Notes: a model not told the origin generated them from the sequence alone. Positions 1-9,929 are shown, counted from the stretch's first letter. The stretch: 19,160 bases of DNA from Bacillota bacterium (GCA_017398165.1 JAFQHB010000156.1:1-19160), one strand, 5' to 3'. Numbers and translations are program-made.

Positions 1-52
1 ATTACCTGCTATACTTTAGAATTATTATACTACCGGAAGGGAGAATACTGTG

Positions 53-1072
53 ATGCCAAATACCACACTGCAAAAGCTATCCGCCCGTCTGCACTTCTGG
101 TTTATCAACGCCCGCCCATCCTCTCTGCCGCAAAGTATGATGACCGCACTGACTGCCGCAGCTGTTGCCGCCGCCCAACCGGGCTTTTCGCTGCTGCTGG
201 CGATAATCGCAGTGCTGGGGGCGGCACTGGCGCATCTGTCGATGAATCTATTTGACGATTATTTTGACTATCAAAAGCTGCAAAGCACCTGGCGCGAGGA
301 TCTGGCGGCCAGTGGTCAGCGGGCACGCACCGGCAAATGCCCCTATCTGACCTCCGGCGCGGCCACCTCCGATGAGCTGCTGCTGGCAGCCTGCGGCTTC
401 GGTGCGGCGGCGGTGCTGTGCGGCCTGCCGATATTGCTTTGCCGCGGCTGGGTCATTATGTGGCCGGTGGTGCTGTGTGCCATTCTCGGCATCTTTTATT
501 CCGCCGAGCCGCTGCGGCTCAGTTACCGCGGCCTGGGCGAGGCTGTTATCGGTGTGATCTTCGGCCCGCTGCTGATGGCGGGCGTTTATATGGCGGCGTG
601 CAGCAGCCCGATCACCCATATCATAGTCCCTGCGATAGCCCTCGGCCTGCTGGTCACCAACATCCTCTATACCCATTCGGTGCTGGATGCCAAGGCCGAC
701 AGCTTTGCCGGCAAACTCACCCTGGCCGGGCTGCTGCAAACACCCGAGCGTATGCAGCAAGCCGCCGCTTTCTTCTGCTTTGCACCGTTTGGGCTGATGC
801 TGCTTGCCGTTTTATCGGGTCTGCTGACGCCGTGGTGGCTGCTGACGCTCTTGGCCCTGCCGCTGGCCATCGCCCTCTATCGGTCGGTCAGCCTGCACAT
901 CCACCAACCTCATATCACACCGCAGCGCCGCCTGTGGTACGGCCCCATCGCCAACTGGCAGCGCGCCTGCCGGAACGGCCAGACCTGGTTTGTGCTCCGC
1001 TGGTATATGGCACGCAATCTGACGGCATTATTTGCGCTGTTGTCTACCATAGCCGCCCTGCTTTGCATTTAA
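53..1072 (+). CDS. UbiA-family prenyltransferase (MenA-like)
   Basis: An integral membrane enzyme expected to transfer a polyprenyl chain from its diphosphate to an aromatic or other acceptor; the acceptor cannot be read from sequence. Visible: the first Asp-rich motif NLFDDYFD (residues 65-72), a second motif DAKAD (212-216), the family-typical N-terminal ARPSSLP (20-26), and FYSAEPLRLSYRGLGE (148-163), which resembles MenA-type enzymes. The rest is a series of hydrophobic helices, about 339 residues, normal for the family. Start: GGAAGGGAG at 35-43 precedes both GTG 50 and ATG 53; I take ATG 53 (9-nt spacing), but GTG 50 is possible. A radical SAM gene follows after 73 bases on the same strand, suggesting cotranscription. 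MenA (demethylmenaquinone synthesis) is the closest guess, but no other menaquinone gene is in view. Family sure, substrate unsure. Confidence 0.9.
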   Translation: MPNTTLQKLSARLHFWFINARPSSLPQSMMTALTAAAVAAAQPGFSLLLAIIAVLGAALAHLSMNLFDDYFDYQKLQSTWREDLAASGQRARTGKCPYLTSGAATSDELLLAACGFGAAAVLCGLPILLCRGWVIMWPVVLCAILGIFYSAEPLRLSYRGLGEAVIGVIFGPLLMAGVYMAACSSPITHIIVPAIALGLLVTNILYTHSVLDAKADSFAGKLTLAGLLQTPERMQQAAAFFCFAPFGLMLLAVLSGLLTPWWLLTLLALPLAIALYRSVSLHIHQPHITPQRRLWYGPIANWQRACRNGQTWFVLRWYMARNLTALFALLSTIAALLCI

Positions 1073-1145
1073 CCGTACCGTTTACCAAACTATTCAGCAG
1101 CCCAATTACATAAAATCACGATCCCATCATAACGAGGATAATATT

Positions 1146-2051
1146 ATGATCAAACAAATGCTCTATCTGCCGGTCTGGTTCTGCCGCGCCAAATTTCTCG
1201 GCCAGCACCGACCGCTGCAAACCGTACTTTTCGTTTCCAATATCTGCAATCTGCGCTGCAAGCACTGTGCCGAAAGAGGCCACGCCGGCGGCATTTCCAA
1301 AACCCTCGATCAATTAGAGGAGGAAATGCGCTACGCCCTCTCGCTCGGTTCACGCTTTCTCGATCTGGAGGGCGGCGAACCGACCATCTGGCGGCAGGGT
1401 GAACACGACCTCAACGACGTGATAGCCCTCGCCAAACGTCTGGGCTTTTACAGCGTTACCGTCACCACCAACGCCCAGCGGCCTTTTGCCGACCTGCAGG
1501 CCGATTCCATCTGGGTCAGTCTGGACGGCGTAGGCAAGTACCACGATGCCGTGCGCGGTGATGGCGCCTTTGCCCGGCTGGAAAAGAACGTCGCGGCCTG
1601 CGGGCACAAAAACCTCAGCGTAAATATGGCGATCAACCGGCTGAATTACCCCTCGGTAGAGGAAACCATCCGCTACGCCGCCGCCAATCCCGCCATCCGC
1701 CAGATCTCGCTGAATTTCCACACGCCCTACCCTGGCACCGAGCATATGGCGCTGCCGCAGGATATCCGCCTGCAGACTATTGACCGCATTATCGAGCTGA
1801 AAAAACAGGGACTGCCCATTATGAACAGCATCTCCGGCCTGAAGCTGATGCGCGACAATAACTTCCGCAAGGATTGCTGGGTCAGCAACTTCATCCTGGC
1901 TGACGGTACCCGCCTGACCGAATGCGGCGGCAAAACCGCCGGTGTCTGTGATGAATGCGGCTTTTGTATGGCCGGCGAGATGCACAGCGTACTCTCGCTA
2001 AAGCCCGACACCATTTTGGCAGGATTAAAGCTGCGCCTGCCGGGTAAATAA
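1146..2051 (+). CDS. radical SAM enzyme with C-terminal cysteine cluster
   Basis: A 301-residue radical S-adenosylmethionine protein. The C-x3-C-x2-C cluster-binding motif is CNLRCKHC (Cys34, Cys38, Cys41), followed by the SAM-contact GGEP motif (76-79). Near the C-terminus five cysteines (about 244, 260, 268, 271, 274, including VCDECGFC) could bind a second iron-sulfur cluster, as in SPASM/Twitch-type enzymes; that role is inferred. Start ATG 1146 has GAGG at 1134-1137, 8 nt upstream. It lies 73 bases after the UbiA gene and 51 before a tiny ORF, all on the plus strand, so it may act on the prenylated product or its acceptor. No precursor peptide with a clear leader/core layout is visible, which argues weakly against a RiPP role. 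The reaction is unknown. Confidence 0.88.
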   Translation: MIKQMLYLPVWFCRAKFLGQHRPLQTVLFVSNICNLRCKHCAERGHAGGISKTLDQLEEEMRYALSLGSRFLDLEGGEPTIWRQGEHDLNDVIALAKRLGFYSVTVTTNAQRPFADLQADSIWVSLDGVGKYHDAVRGDGAFARLEKNVAACGHKNLSVNMAINRLNYPSVEETIRYAAANPAIRQISLNFHTPYPGTEHMALPQDIRLQTIDRIIELKKQGLPIMNSISGLKLMRDNNFRKDCWVSNFILADGTRLTECGGKTAGVCDECGFCMAGEMHSVLSLKPDTILAGLKLRLPGK

Positions 2052-2102
2052 GCCTGCCATATTGCTATCATATAAAAATAACCTGACGGGAGGGCGTTGA
2101 CA

Positions 2103-2267
2103 GTGTTTCACTTATTAGGCCTGGCGGCCCTGTTGTATGTCTGCGTCACAGCCATCAAGGAAGCCTGCGAACCAACAATTCCCGCCGAAAATTGGGCTAA
2201 TAGAGAACTGTACCAACAGGATATTCTGAACGGCGTTCCTGTCGAACAGCGGATGAAAAATCTGTGA
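2103..2267 (+). CDS. small membrane-anchored protein, 54 aa, unknown function
   Basis: A short GTG-start ORF with a strong ribosome site (GGGAGGG, 2088-2094, 8 nt from the start). The N-terminal 17 or so residues are hydrophobic (FHLLGLAALLYVCVTAI), followed by a polar tail beginning KEACEPTIPAENWANRE. This looks like one membrane anchor with a short cytoplasmic or external tail. It follows the radical SAM gene by 51 bases and is probably its operon partner. The TGA at 2265-2267 is followed in frame by 21 more sense codons (GKYRLPPEGLAKE and so on) before TAG at 2331-2333, and that stretch reads like natural protein. The gene may therefore be truncated by a nonsense mutation or read through. 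I do not recognise a family with certainty. Confidence 0.6.
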   Translation: MFHLLGLAALLYVCVTAIKEACEPTIPAENWANRELYQQDILNGVPVEQRMKNL

Positions 2268-2378
2268 GACGGCAAATACAGACTGCCACCCGAAGGATTG
2301 GCAAAAGAAAGCAAGAGTATCCACAAAGAATAGGATGATCTGTATAGCCTGCTGCGATAGCCAACCATATAAAAATAC

Positions 2379-2432
2379 GCATAAAAATAACGGGTGCGGA
2401 ATTTACCCTTACCGCACCCGTTATTTTTATGC
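2379..2432. terminator. bidirectional intrinsic terminator, 21-bp perfect stem
   Basis: The arms at 2379-2399 and 2412-2432 are exact reverse complements, with a 12-nt loop. Each has a GC-rich core (CGGGTGCGG) and an A/T-rich outer part ending in ATAAAAATAA or TTATTTTTAT, so it supplies a U-rich tail in both directions. It sits between the plus-strand UbiA/radical SAM unit and the minus-strand polymerase gene and would terminate both. Confidence 0.9.
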
Positions 2433-2440
2433 TCAATCAT

Positions 2441-2468
2441 ATCAACCGCATCAATTCAACCGTATCAA
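2441..2468. repeat. imperfect 14-bp tandem duplication at the 3' end of the polymerase gene
   Basis: ATCAACCGCATCAA (2441-2454) is followed directly by TTCAACCGTATCAA (2455-2468), 12 of 14 bases identical. The second copy includes the polymerase stop codon (2465-2467). No function is evident. Confidence 0.5.
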
Positions 2469-3709
2469 TCATCAATATCACCCTCTATATCACTGTCACC
2501 GTGCAGCCGCACCCCCGCCAGACTCTCATCCTGCAGCATCACGCCGCGCCTGATGGCATTATGCCCGAAACGCCGCCTGATATCATCAACCACCTGCTCA
2601 CGCTTCTCCTGCCTCTCCTTCCCGGCATTATCCTGAAAGAGCGATACCTGCTCCGTCCAGCTATGCACCAGACAGCAGGCCCCCAGAGAAATACTGCGTA
2701 CCGGCTGCCCCGGCGGATGATGCCGACGGAAAAGCTGCATCGCCGCCGCAAAAAGCTCGCCGCTTAGGGCGCTGGGGCAATCCAGCCGCATCTGCCGCTG
2801 ATACCAGTGCAGGGATGGATCACGCACGCCGATCTGCACGGTACAACAATGCAGACCGTGCGCCCGCAGACGCCCGGCCACACTCTCGGCCAGCAGGCGC
2901 ATAGTGATGGCTACCTCGTCCTCGCTGACCAGATCCCGCGGGCAGGTGGTGCTGTTGCTGATGCTCTTGATCTCCCGCCCGGCATTGATATCCGCCACCG
3001 GCGTATCATCCAGACCATTGGCATAGACCCACAGCATCCGCCCTGCCTTGCCGAGTGCCCGCTCCAATATCTCGGCGCGGGTACGCGCCAAATCCCCGAT
3101 CGTGCATATCCCCAGCCGCTGCAGCCGTGCATAAGTCGCCCTGCCGACAAAAAGCAGCTCATTGGCCGGCAGCGGCCATACCTTATCACGGAAATTCTGC
3201 CGGGTGATGACGGTGGTGGCATCGGGCTTTTGCATATCGCTGCCCAGCTTGGCAAAAACCTTGTTGAAGCTGACCCCCACCGATACCGTCAGCCCCAGCG
3301 TATCACGTATCTCCCGGCGCAGACGGTCGGCGATCTCCGGCCCGCTGCCATAAAGCCGACGGCTGGCCGTGACATCCAGCCAGCACTCATCCAGGCCGAA
3401 GCTCTCTACTTTATCGGTGTACTGTGCGTATATACTGCGCACCAGATGCGAATAACGCTGGTACTCCCCGTGATGCGGCGGCACCGTCACCAGCCCGGGG
3501 CATTTGCGCCGTGCCTGCCACACCGCCTCGCCGGTGGTCACACCGCAGTGCTTGGCCGCCATATTCTTGGCCAGCACCACACCGTGACGCAGCTGCTCAT
3601 CCCCGCACACCGCCATCGGCACATCGGCCAGCTCCGGCCGGGACAGACATTCCACCGAGGCATAAAAATTATTCAGATCCGAATGTAATATTACCCGATC
3701 GCCACTCAT
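2465..3709 (-). CDS. dinB: Y-family DNA polymerase (DinB/UmuC type)
   Basis: An error-prone translesion polymerase, 414 residues. The first catalytic aspartate is in SDLNNFYASVE (Asp11), with Phe15/Tyr16 in the steric-gate region. The second acidic pair is in ESFGLDECWLD (Asp107, Glu108). A helix-hairpin-helix-like stretch follows (VGRATYARLQRLGI). The sequence QVSLF (354-358) fits the beta-clamp-binding consensus, as expected for a polymerase recruited to the sliding clamp. Start ATG 3709 is chosen because GGAGG (3717-3721) lies 7 nt upstream and homology begins there; the reading frame stays open up to 3796, but that part contains the promoter. A consensus promoter and a perfect GAAC-N4-GTTC box lie just upstream, so expression is probably LexA-controlled. 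Pol IV-like versus UmuC-like cannot be settled here. Confidence 0.93.
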   Translation of the reverse strand: MSGDRVILHSDLNNFYASVECLSRPELADVPMAVCGDEQLRHGVVLAKNMAAKHCGVTTGEAVWQARRKCPGLVTVPPHHGEYQRYSHLVRSIYAQYTDKVESFGLDECWLDVTASRRLYGSGPEIADRLRREIRDTLGLTVSVGVSFNKVFAKLGSDMQKPDATTVITRQNFRDKVWPLPANELLFVGRATYARLQRLGICTIGDLARTRAEILERALGKAGRMLWVYANGLDDTPVADINAGREIKSISNSTTCPRDLVSEDEVAITMRLLAESVAGRLRAHGLHCCTVQIGVRDPSLHWYQRQMRLDCPSALSGELFAAAMQLFRRHHPPGQPVRSISLGACCLVHSWTEQVSLFQDNAGKERQEKREQVVDDIRRRFGHNAIRRGVMLQDESLAGVRLHGDSDIEGDIDD

Positions 3710-3734
3710 CACGCCGCCTCCCGCGCCAATAATA

Positions 3735-3746
3735 GAACATTTGTTC
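3735..3746 (-). promoter_or_regulatory. SOS box (LexA/DinR operator)
   Basis: GAAC-ATTT-GTTC is a perfect match to the core of the Gram-positive LexA (DinR) box, GAAC-N4-GTTC, and on the minus strand reads CGAACAAATGTTC. It lies 14 bases downstream of the -10 element, at or just after the expected transcription start, where a repressor would block the polymerase gene. Confidence 0.85.
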
Positions 3747-3760
3747 GCCTTACTGCCTAT

Positions 3761-3789
3761 ATTATACCCCCTGACACCCTCTTTGTCCA
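3761..3789 (-). promoter_or_regulatory. sigma-A promoter of the Y-family polymerase
   Basis: On the minus strand: -35 TGGACA (3784-3789), a 17-nt spacer, and a consensus -10 TATAAT (3761-3766). The SOS box follows immediately. Confidence 0.8.
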
Positions 3790-3813
3790 GCACCATTTTC
3801 TGCCATCAGCGCA

Positions 3814-3844
3814 CAAAAAAAAGCCCTGCTGTCTTTAGCAGGGC
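3814..3844 (-). terminator. intrinsic terminator after the 57-aa membrane protein gene
   Basis: The stem arms GCCCTGCT (3823-3830) and AGCAGGGC (3837-3844) pair fully with a 6-nt loop. On the minus strand they are followed by a run of nine bases, nearly all T (complement of 3814-3822). The stem starts 17 bases after the stop codon at 3862. Confidence 0.85.
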
Positions 3845-3861
3845 ATCAGCTCCACAGCATT

Positions 3862-4035
3862 TTACTTATCCTGATTACTACCGATCCAATAACAGCCGGC
3901 GCCCACGATTGCCGACAGATATAAAACCGCAGATTCCGTATAGCCCAGCCAGGGGTTATTGTCAATAAAAAAGACCCCGACAATCAGCAGGACAACAGCA
4001 ACCAATATCGCTCGCCAAATATTTCTATTACCCAC
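3862..4035 (-). CDS. small two-helix membrane protein, 57 aa, hypothetical
   Basis: A short gene with two hydrophobic segments: residues 9-24 (AILVAVVLLIVGVFFI) and about 36-51 (AVLYLSAIVGAGCYWI). A polar linker (DNNPWLGYTES) joins them, the N-terminus is basic (GNRNIWR) and the tail is SNQDK. The layout suggests two membrane passes. Start GTG 4035 is 9 nt from GGGGG (4045-4049); an in-frame TTG at 4038 gives one more residue at 6-nt spacing. An ATG-like triplet just upstream is out of frame. It stands alone between radA and the polymerase gene, with its own terminator. No family recognised; unlikely to be chance because ribosome site, helices and terminator agree. Confidence 0.7.
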   Translation of the reverse strand: MGNRNIWRAILVAVVLLIVGVFFIDNNPWLGYTESAVLYLSAIVGAGCYWIGSNQDK

Positions 4036-4135
4036 CAAAATACACCCCCATTTGTTATCACTATATCATATACCTTTGTTTACTTCGATCTTTTCGCATT
4101 TCAATATTTCGGCGAATGAGAGGGAAAAACCTTAA

Positions 4136-5497
4136 CTATATCAAGCCCAGAAAGCTCAGTGCCAACTGCAGATTATCCGCCTGATACAGCTTCATCCCCA
4201 GTTTGGCGGCGGTACCCGCGGCATCCTTTTGCCGCGCCGCCACCACCCCGCCGAAATCCAGCCGCTGTGCCTCGCGCAGGCGCTGCTCCATCTGCCCGGC
4301 CGGGCGCAGCTCACCCGTCAGGCCGATCTCTCCCAGCACCACCACATCGGCCGGCAGCGGACGCTCCCGATAAGCCGAAGCAATAGCCGCCGCCACCGCC
4401 AGATCTACCGCCGGGTCATCCACCCGCAGGCCACCGGTGATATTCACGTATACGTCCTGGCTGCTCAGATTCAGCCCCACCTTCTTCTCCAGCACTGCGA
4501 TGATGATATGCAGGCGGTTGTGATCCAGGCCGGATGCCAGCCGACGCGCATTACCAAAGCTGGTGGGGCTGGTGAGCGCCTGAATCTCCAGCAATACCGG
4601 GCGCGCCCCCTGCTGCACACAGCCTACCGCCGCACCGGCCACCGGCTTCTCACGGTGCGTCAAAAATACCGTACTGGGGTCATCCAGCGCCTTCAGCCCG
4701 CCCGAGGTCATCTCAAAAACGCCGATCTCATTGGTCGAGCCAAAACGGTTCTTGCTGGCACGCAGCAGCCGCAGATTGCTCAGCCGATCACCCTCAAAAT
4801 ACAGCACGGTATCCACCATATGCTCCAACACTCTGGGGCCGGCCAGATTACCGTCCTTGGTAACGTGCCCCACCAGTATCACGGCGATACCCTGCTCCTT
4901 GGCCAGCTTCAGCAGCTCGTTGCCGCACTGGCGCACCTGCCCCACACTGCCCGGTGCCGATGCCAGCTCCGGCAGGAACACCGTCTGGATGGAGTCGATG
5001 ATCAACAGACGGCAATCCCGCTTGCGGGCCTGTGCCAATATGTTATCCAGATCGTTTTCGGCCAGCAGCCACAGATCATCCGCCAGCGCCCCCAGACGCT
5101 CGGCCCGCATACGCACCTGCGGCGCCGATTCCTCGCCCGATACATAGAGCGTTTTGCCGCCGCTGCGGCTCACTGCCAGAGCTAATTGCAGCAGGATAGT
5201 GCTTTTACCGATACCCGGCTCACCACCCAGCAGCGTCATCGAGCCCGGCACCAGCCCGCCGCCCAGCACCAGCTCCAGCTCGGCCATACCCACCGGCATC
5301 CGCTCCAGCTTTTCCATCGATACCCGGGCGATAGGCTGCGGTACTGCCGCATTATGCCCCGCACCGGCAGCAGCCACCGCCGGGAATTCCTCCACCACCG
5401 AATTCCACGCCCCGCAGGCCGTGCAGCGCCCCAGCCATTTGGCATACACCGCCCCACACTCCTGACACACGAATACCTGTTTGCTTTTTGCCGCCAT
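4136..5497 (-). CDS. radA: DNA repair protein RadA
   Basis: A DnaB-like branch-migration helicase acting with RecA in recombinational repair, 453 residues (E. coli RadA is about 460). Order: N-terminal C4 zinc finger CQECG...CTACG (Cys11, 14, 25, 28), Walker A GGEPGIGKST (91-100), Walker B-like RLLIIDSI (163-170), the RadA-specific KNRFG (249-253), and a C-terminal Lon-protease-like domain. Start ATG 5497 is taken because AGGAGAGG lies 7-8 nt upstream and the protein then begins MAAKSKQVFVCQECG, as in homologs. ATG 5515 would add six residues. A 13-bp tandem duplication sits at the alternative start. It follows clpC across a terminator, so it probably has its own promoter, although none is clear. 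DisA, often next to RadA in this phylum, is not adjacent here. Confidence 0.96.
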   Translation of the reverse strand: MAAKSKQVFVCQECGAVYAKWLGRCTACGAWNSVVEEFPAVAAAGAGHNAAVPQPIARVSMEKLERMPVGMAELELVLGGGLVPGSMTLLGGEPGIGKSTILLQLALAVSRSGGKTLYVSGEESAPQVRMRAERLGALADDLWLLAENDLDNILAQARKRDCRLLIIDSIQTVFLPELASAPGSVGQVRQCGNELLKLAKEQGIAVILVGHVTKDGNLAGPRVLEHMVDTVLYFEGDRLSNLRLLRASKNRFGSTNEIGVFEMTSGGLKALDDPSTVFLTHREKPVAGAAVGCVQQGARPVLLEIQALTSPTSFGNARRLASGLDHNRLHIIIAVLEKKVGLNLSSQDVYVNITGGLRVDDPAVDLAVAAAIASAYRERPLPADVVVLGEIGLTGELRPAGQMEQRLREAQRLDFGGVVAARQKDAAGTAAKLGMKLYQADNLQLALSFLGLI

Positions 5498-5512
5498 CGC
5501 CGCACCTCTCCT

Positions 5513-5538
5513 CATATTTCCTCAGCATATTTCCTCAG
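5513..5538. repeat. perfect 13-bp tandem duplication upstream of radA
   Basis: CATATTTCCTCAG occurs twice back to back (5513-5525 and 5526-5538). On the minus strand each copy reads CTGAGGAAATATG, so each carries a Shine-Dalgarno-like GAGG and an ATG just ahead of the radA start. Confidence 0.8.
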
Positions 5539-5563
5539 CCGCACCCCAATACCGGAACAAACG

Positions 5564-5601
5564 AAAAACCGCTCTGTGAGCATCCCCACAGAGCGGCTTT
5601 T
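5564..5601 (-). terminator. intrinsic terminator of the ctsR-clpC operon
   Basis: Arms CCGCTCTGTG (5569-5578) and CACAGAGCGG (5587-5596) pair over 10 bp with an 8-nt loop. On the minus strand the stem is followed by TTTTTC (5563-5568 side). It lies about 95 bases after the clpC stop and separates clpC from radA. A CTTTT on the other side gives weak activity on the plus strand too. Confidence 0.85.
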
Positions 5602-5690
5602 CCTGTCTCATCCCCGCAGGCTGCGATTTCTTACTCGTTGTTTGCCTCATAATATTTGACTCATAACGAGAAAGTTTTCGTTGCCCGGCG

Positions 5691-8210
<2,520 letters not shown>

Positions 8211-8229
8211 AATGTCACGCTCCGTTTCA

Positions 8230-8257
8230 ACTATACTGTTTTTGTATATTCTCACAA
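8230..8257 (-). promoter_or_regulatory. possible internal promoter for clpC
   Basis: In the AT-rich 115-base gap between mcsB and clpC, the minus strand carries TTGTGA (8252-8257), a 16-nt spacer and TATAGT (8230-8235). This is a moderate match to sigma-A. No clear CtsR heptads are seen in this gap, so clpC might be partly expressed outside CtsR control. Confidence 0.4.
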
Positions 8258-8325
8258 ATTTTTTTCGCTGTTTATATTTTCTCTCACAAACCGGTTATTT
8301 ATTTAAGCAGGCAGATCAGCACTGC

Positions 8326-9378
8326 CTAAACGGCATCACCGCCGCCAAAATACTTCCTCGCCATATCGGCCCGCAAAGCATCGCGCTCCTCAGTGGTCAG
8401 CTCTTTTTGCGCCGACGCCTGCAGCAGCGCCGACCGGCACGATACCATCAGCAAATTCACCTCGCGATAGCTGATGCGCCGACACAGACCCATCGCCACA
8501 CCCAGCCGCACCAGAGATATCTGCTCCATAGCCTCGCGCCCGGCCAAAAGATGCGCGTTGGCCAGCACGCCTACCGCCCGGCCGACAGCATCCGCCAGCT
8601 GCAGCCCCTTATTCCGGCGCAGCCATTCCCGCGCCTGCACCTCCTGGGCTATTATCGCCTCTACCAGCTGCCGCAGCTGGGCTATGATATCATCCTCGCT
8701 GTGTCCCAGCGTGATCTGATTGGATATCTGATAGAGTCCGCTCTGGCTCTGGCTGCCTTCGCCGTAAACACCGCGTACCGTCAGCCCGGCTTGCGGCAGA
8801 CGGCGGAATATCGCATCCAGTTTACCCGTCATCGCCAGTGCCGGCAAATGCACCATCACCGATACCCTGAGCCCGGTGCCCAGATTGGAGGGGCAGGCCG
8901 TCAAAAAGCCCAGCCGCTGATCATAGGCGATATCCAGCCGTGCCGCCAACTGATCGTCCAGCAGCGATATCTGCCGCCAGCCTTCTTCCGGCTGCAATCC
9001 CGGCAGTATTGCCTGCATCCGCAGGTGATCCTCCTCGTTGATCATCACCGCCAGCGTCTGCTCGTCATTCACCGCCAGAGCCCTCCCGGCCTGCTGCTGC
9101 AGCAGCTCCCGGCTGGCCAGATGTTTCTCCAGCAGCACGCCTTTTTCTGCCTGCAGCAGCTCACTCATATGCAAAACGTGCCACTGGCGATCCTCCGGCA
9201 GCGCCGCGATTACCTCTTTGGCCACCGCCTCCGCCTCGGCATCGGTCAGACGGTTCGGGAAAGGTCTGCCGTTGATATTGCGTGCCAGACGCAGGCGCGT
9301 ACTCAGCACGATCTGCCGCTCATCCCACGGCTCTATCCATCCGGCATAGGGCATACTGGTGATCTTATCAACAGCCAT
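8326..9378 (-). CDS. mcsB: protein arginine kinase McsB
   Basis: Phosphorylates arginine residues, including those of CtsR, and marks proteins for ClpCP. 350 residues, typical length. Related to creatine/arginine kinases: STRLRLARNINGRPFP (26-41) is the arginine-rich ATP-binding strand, INEEDHLR (113-120) the phosphagen-kinase signature region, and CPSNLGTG (162-169) the conserved active-site segment. Start ATG 9378 shares a base with the mcsA stop (TAATG), giving translational coupling. The TAG stop at 8326-8328 is followed by a weak 6-bp hairpin (AGGCAG/CTGCCT) without a U-tract, so transcription probably continues into clpC. Confidence 0.96.
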   Translation of the reverse strand: MAVDKITSMPYAGWIEPWDERQIVLSTRLRLARNINGRPFPNRLTDAEAEAVAKEVIAALPEDRQWHVLHMSELLQAEKGVLLEKHLASRELLQQQAGRALAVNDEQTLAVMINEEDHLRMQAILPGLQPEEGWRQISLLDDQLAARLDIAYDQRLGFLTACPSNLGTGLRVSVMVHLPALAMTGKLDAIFRRLPQAGLTVRGVYGEGSQSQSGLYQISNQITLGHSEDDIIAQLRQLVEAIIAQEVQAREWLRRNKGLQLADAVGRAVGVLANAHLLAGREAMEQISLVRLGVAMGLCRRISYREVNLLMVSCRSALLQASAQKELTTEERDALRADMARKYFGGGDAV

Positions 9379-9929
9379 TACCGCTCACCTGCCTTTGCAT
9401 CGGATGTGCCGCCCGGCGTCTGCGCCATCATCCGGCTTATCTCATCATCCAGACGGCGAATATTATCACGCACCCCCGCTGCCTCCTCGAATTTCTCCAG
9501 CGCCACCAGCTCCTCCAACTGCTTTTGCAGCGCCAGACGCTCGTAATTCTTATCCGCCAGCGCCGGATCAGCCCGCCAGGCCGCGCCCTCCGGCACCCCG
9601 CTTAGCAGCTTCACCTTGCCGACGTGCCGTTTTGCCCCGTGGAAACGTCTGATCACCGGCGCGAGCTGCTCGGCAAAGCTCTGATAGCAGCGGCTGCAGC
9701 CCAGCCGCCCGCTGCTGTTAAATTCCGCCAGGCTCTGCCCGCAGCCATCGCACACCAGCGCGCGCTGCCCGCCCATCCCGGCCGAGAAAAGCTTGTTCAG
9801 ATCCAGATCGCCAAAGCTCCATACATCACCGGCACACACCTCACACAGATTTTCCTGCGTTTCCTTGCCGTTTATCACTTTCTTGACATGCACCGTGGCC
9901 TGATTCTTGCCACATCGTTCACACAACAT
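9378..9929 (-). CDS. mcsA: McsA, zinc-finger UVR-domain activator of McsB
   Basis: The partner that activates McsB, 183 residues. Two pairs of CxxC motifs lie at each of two zinc sites: CERCG and CEVCAG near the N-terminus, then CDGCGQ and CSRCYQ. A C-terminal UVR domain follows (LQKQLEELVALEKFEEAAGVRD region). Start ATG 9929 is supported by GAGG (9938-9941) at 8 nt and gives the usual MLCERCG; an in-frame TTG at 9938 is less likely. Its TAA overlaps the mcsB ATG by one base. It lies 86 bases after ctsR, a gap holding a 13-bp tandem repeat. Confidence 0.95.
   Translation of the reverse strand: MLCERCGKNQATVHVKKVINGKETQENLCEVCAGDVWSFGDLDLNKLFSAGMGGQRALVCDGCGQSLAEFNSSGRLGCSRCYQSFAEQLAPVIRRFHGAKRHVGKVKLLSGVPEGAAWRADPALADKNYERLALQKQLEELVALEKFEEAAGVRDNIRRLDDEISRMMAQTPGGTSDAKAGER

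Noticed and set aside
1..49. Promoter of the UbiA gene (TATACT at 10-15)
   Set aside because: A -10-like hexamer is present, but its -35 would lie before the window start, so it cannot be judged.
2262..2333. Recoded genetic code or clear selenocysteine UGA
   Set aside because: Several intact genes here (the polymerase, tsaB, tsaE, flavodoxin) end in TGA, so TGA is a normal stop. The hairpin after this TGA is only 4 bp, too weak to call a SECIS.
3710..3796. N-terminal extension of the Y-family polymerase to 3796
   Set aside because: The extra frame contains the -10, the SOS box and the ribosome site, and homologs begin near the ATG at 3709.
8305..8325. Terminator between mcsB and clpC
   Set aside because: The AGGCAG/CTGCCT stem is only 6 bp and has no U-run, so it is unlikely to stop transcription within the operon.
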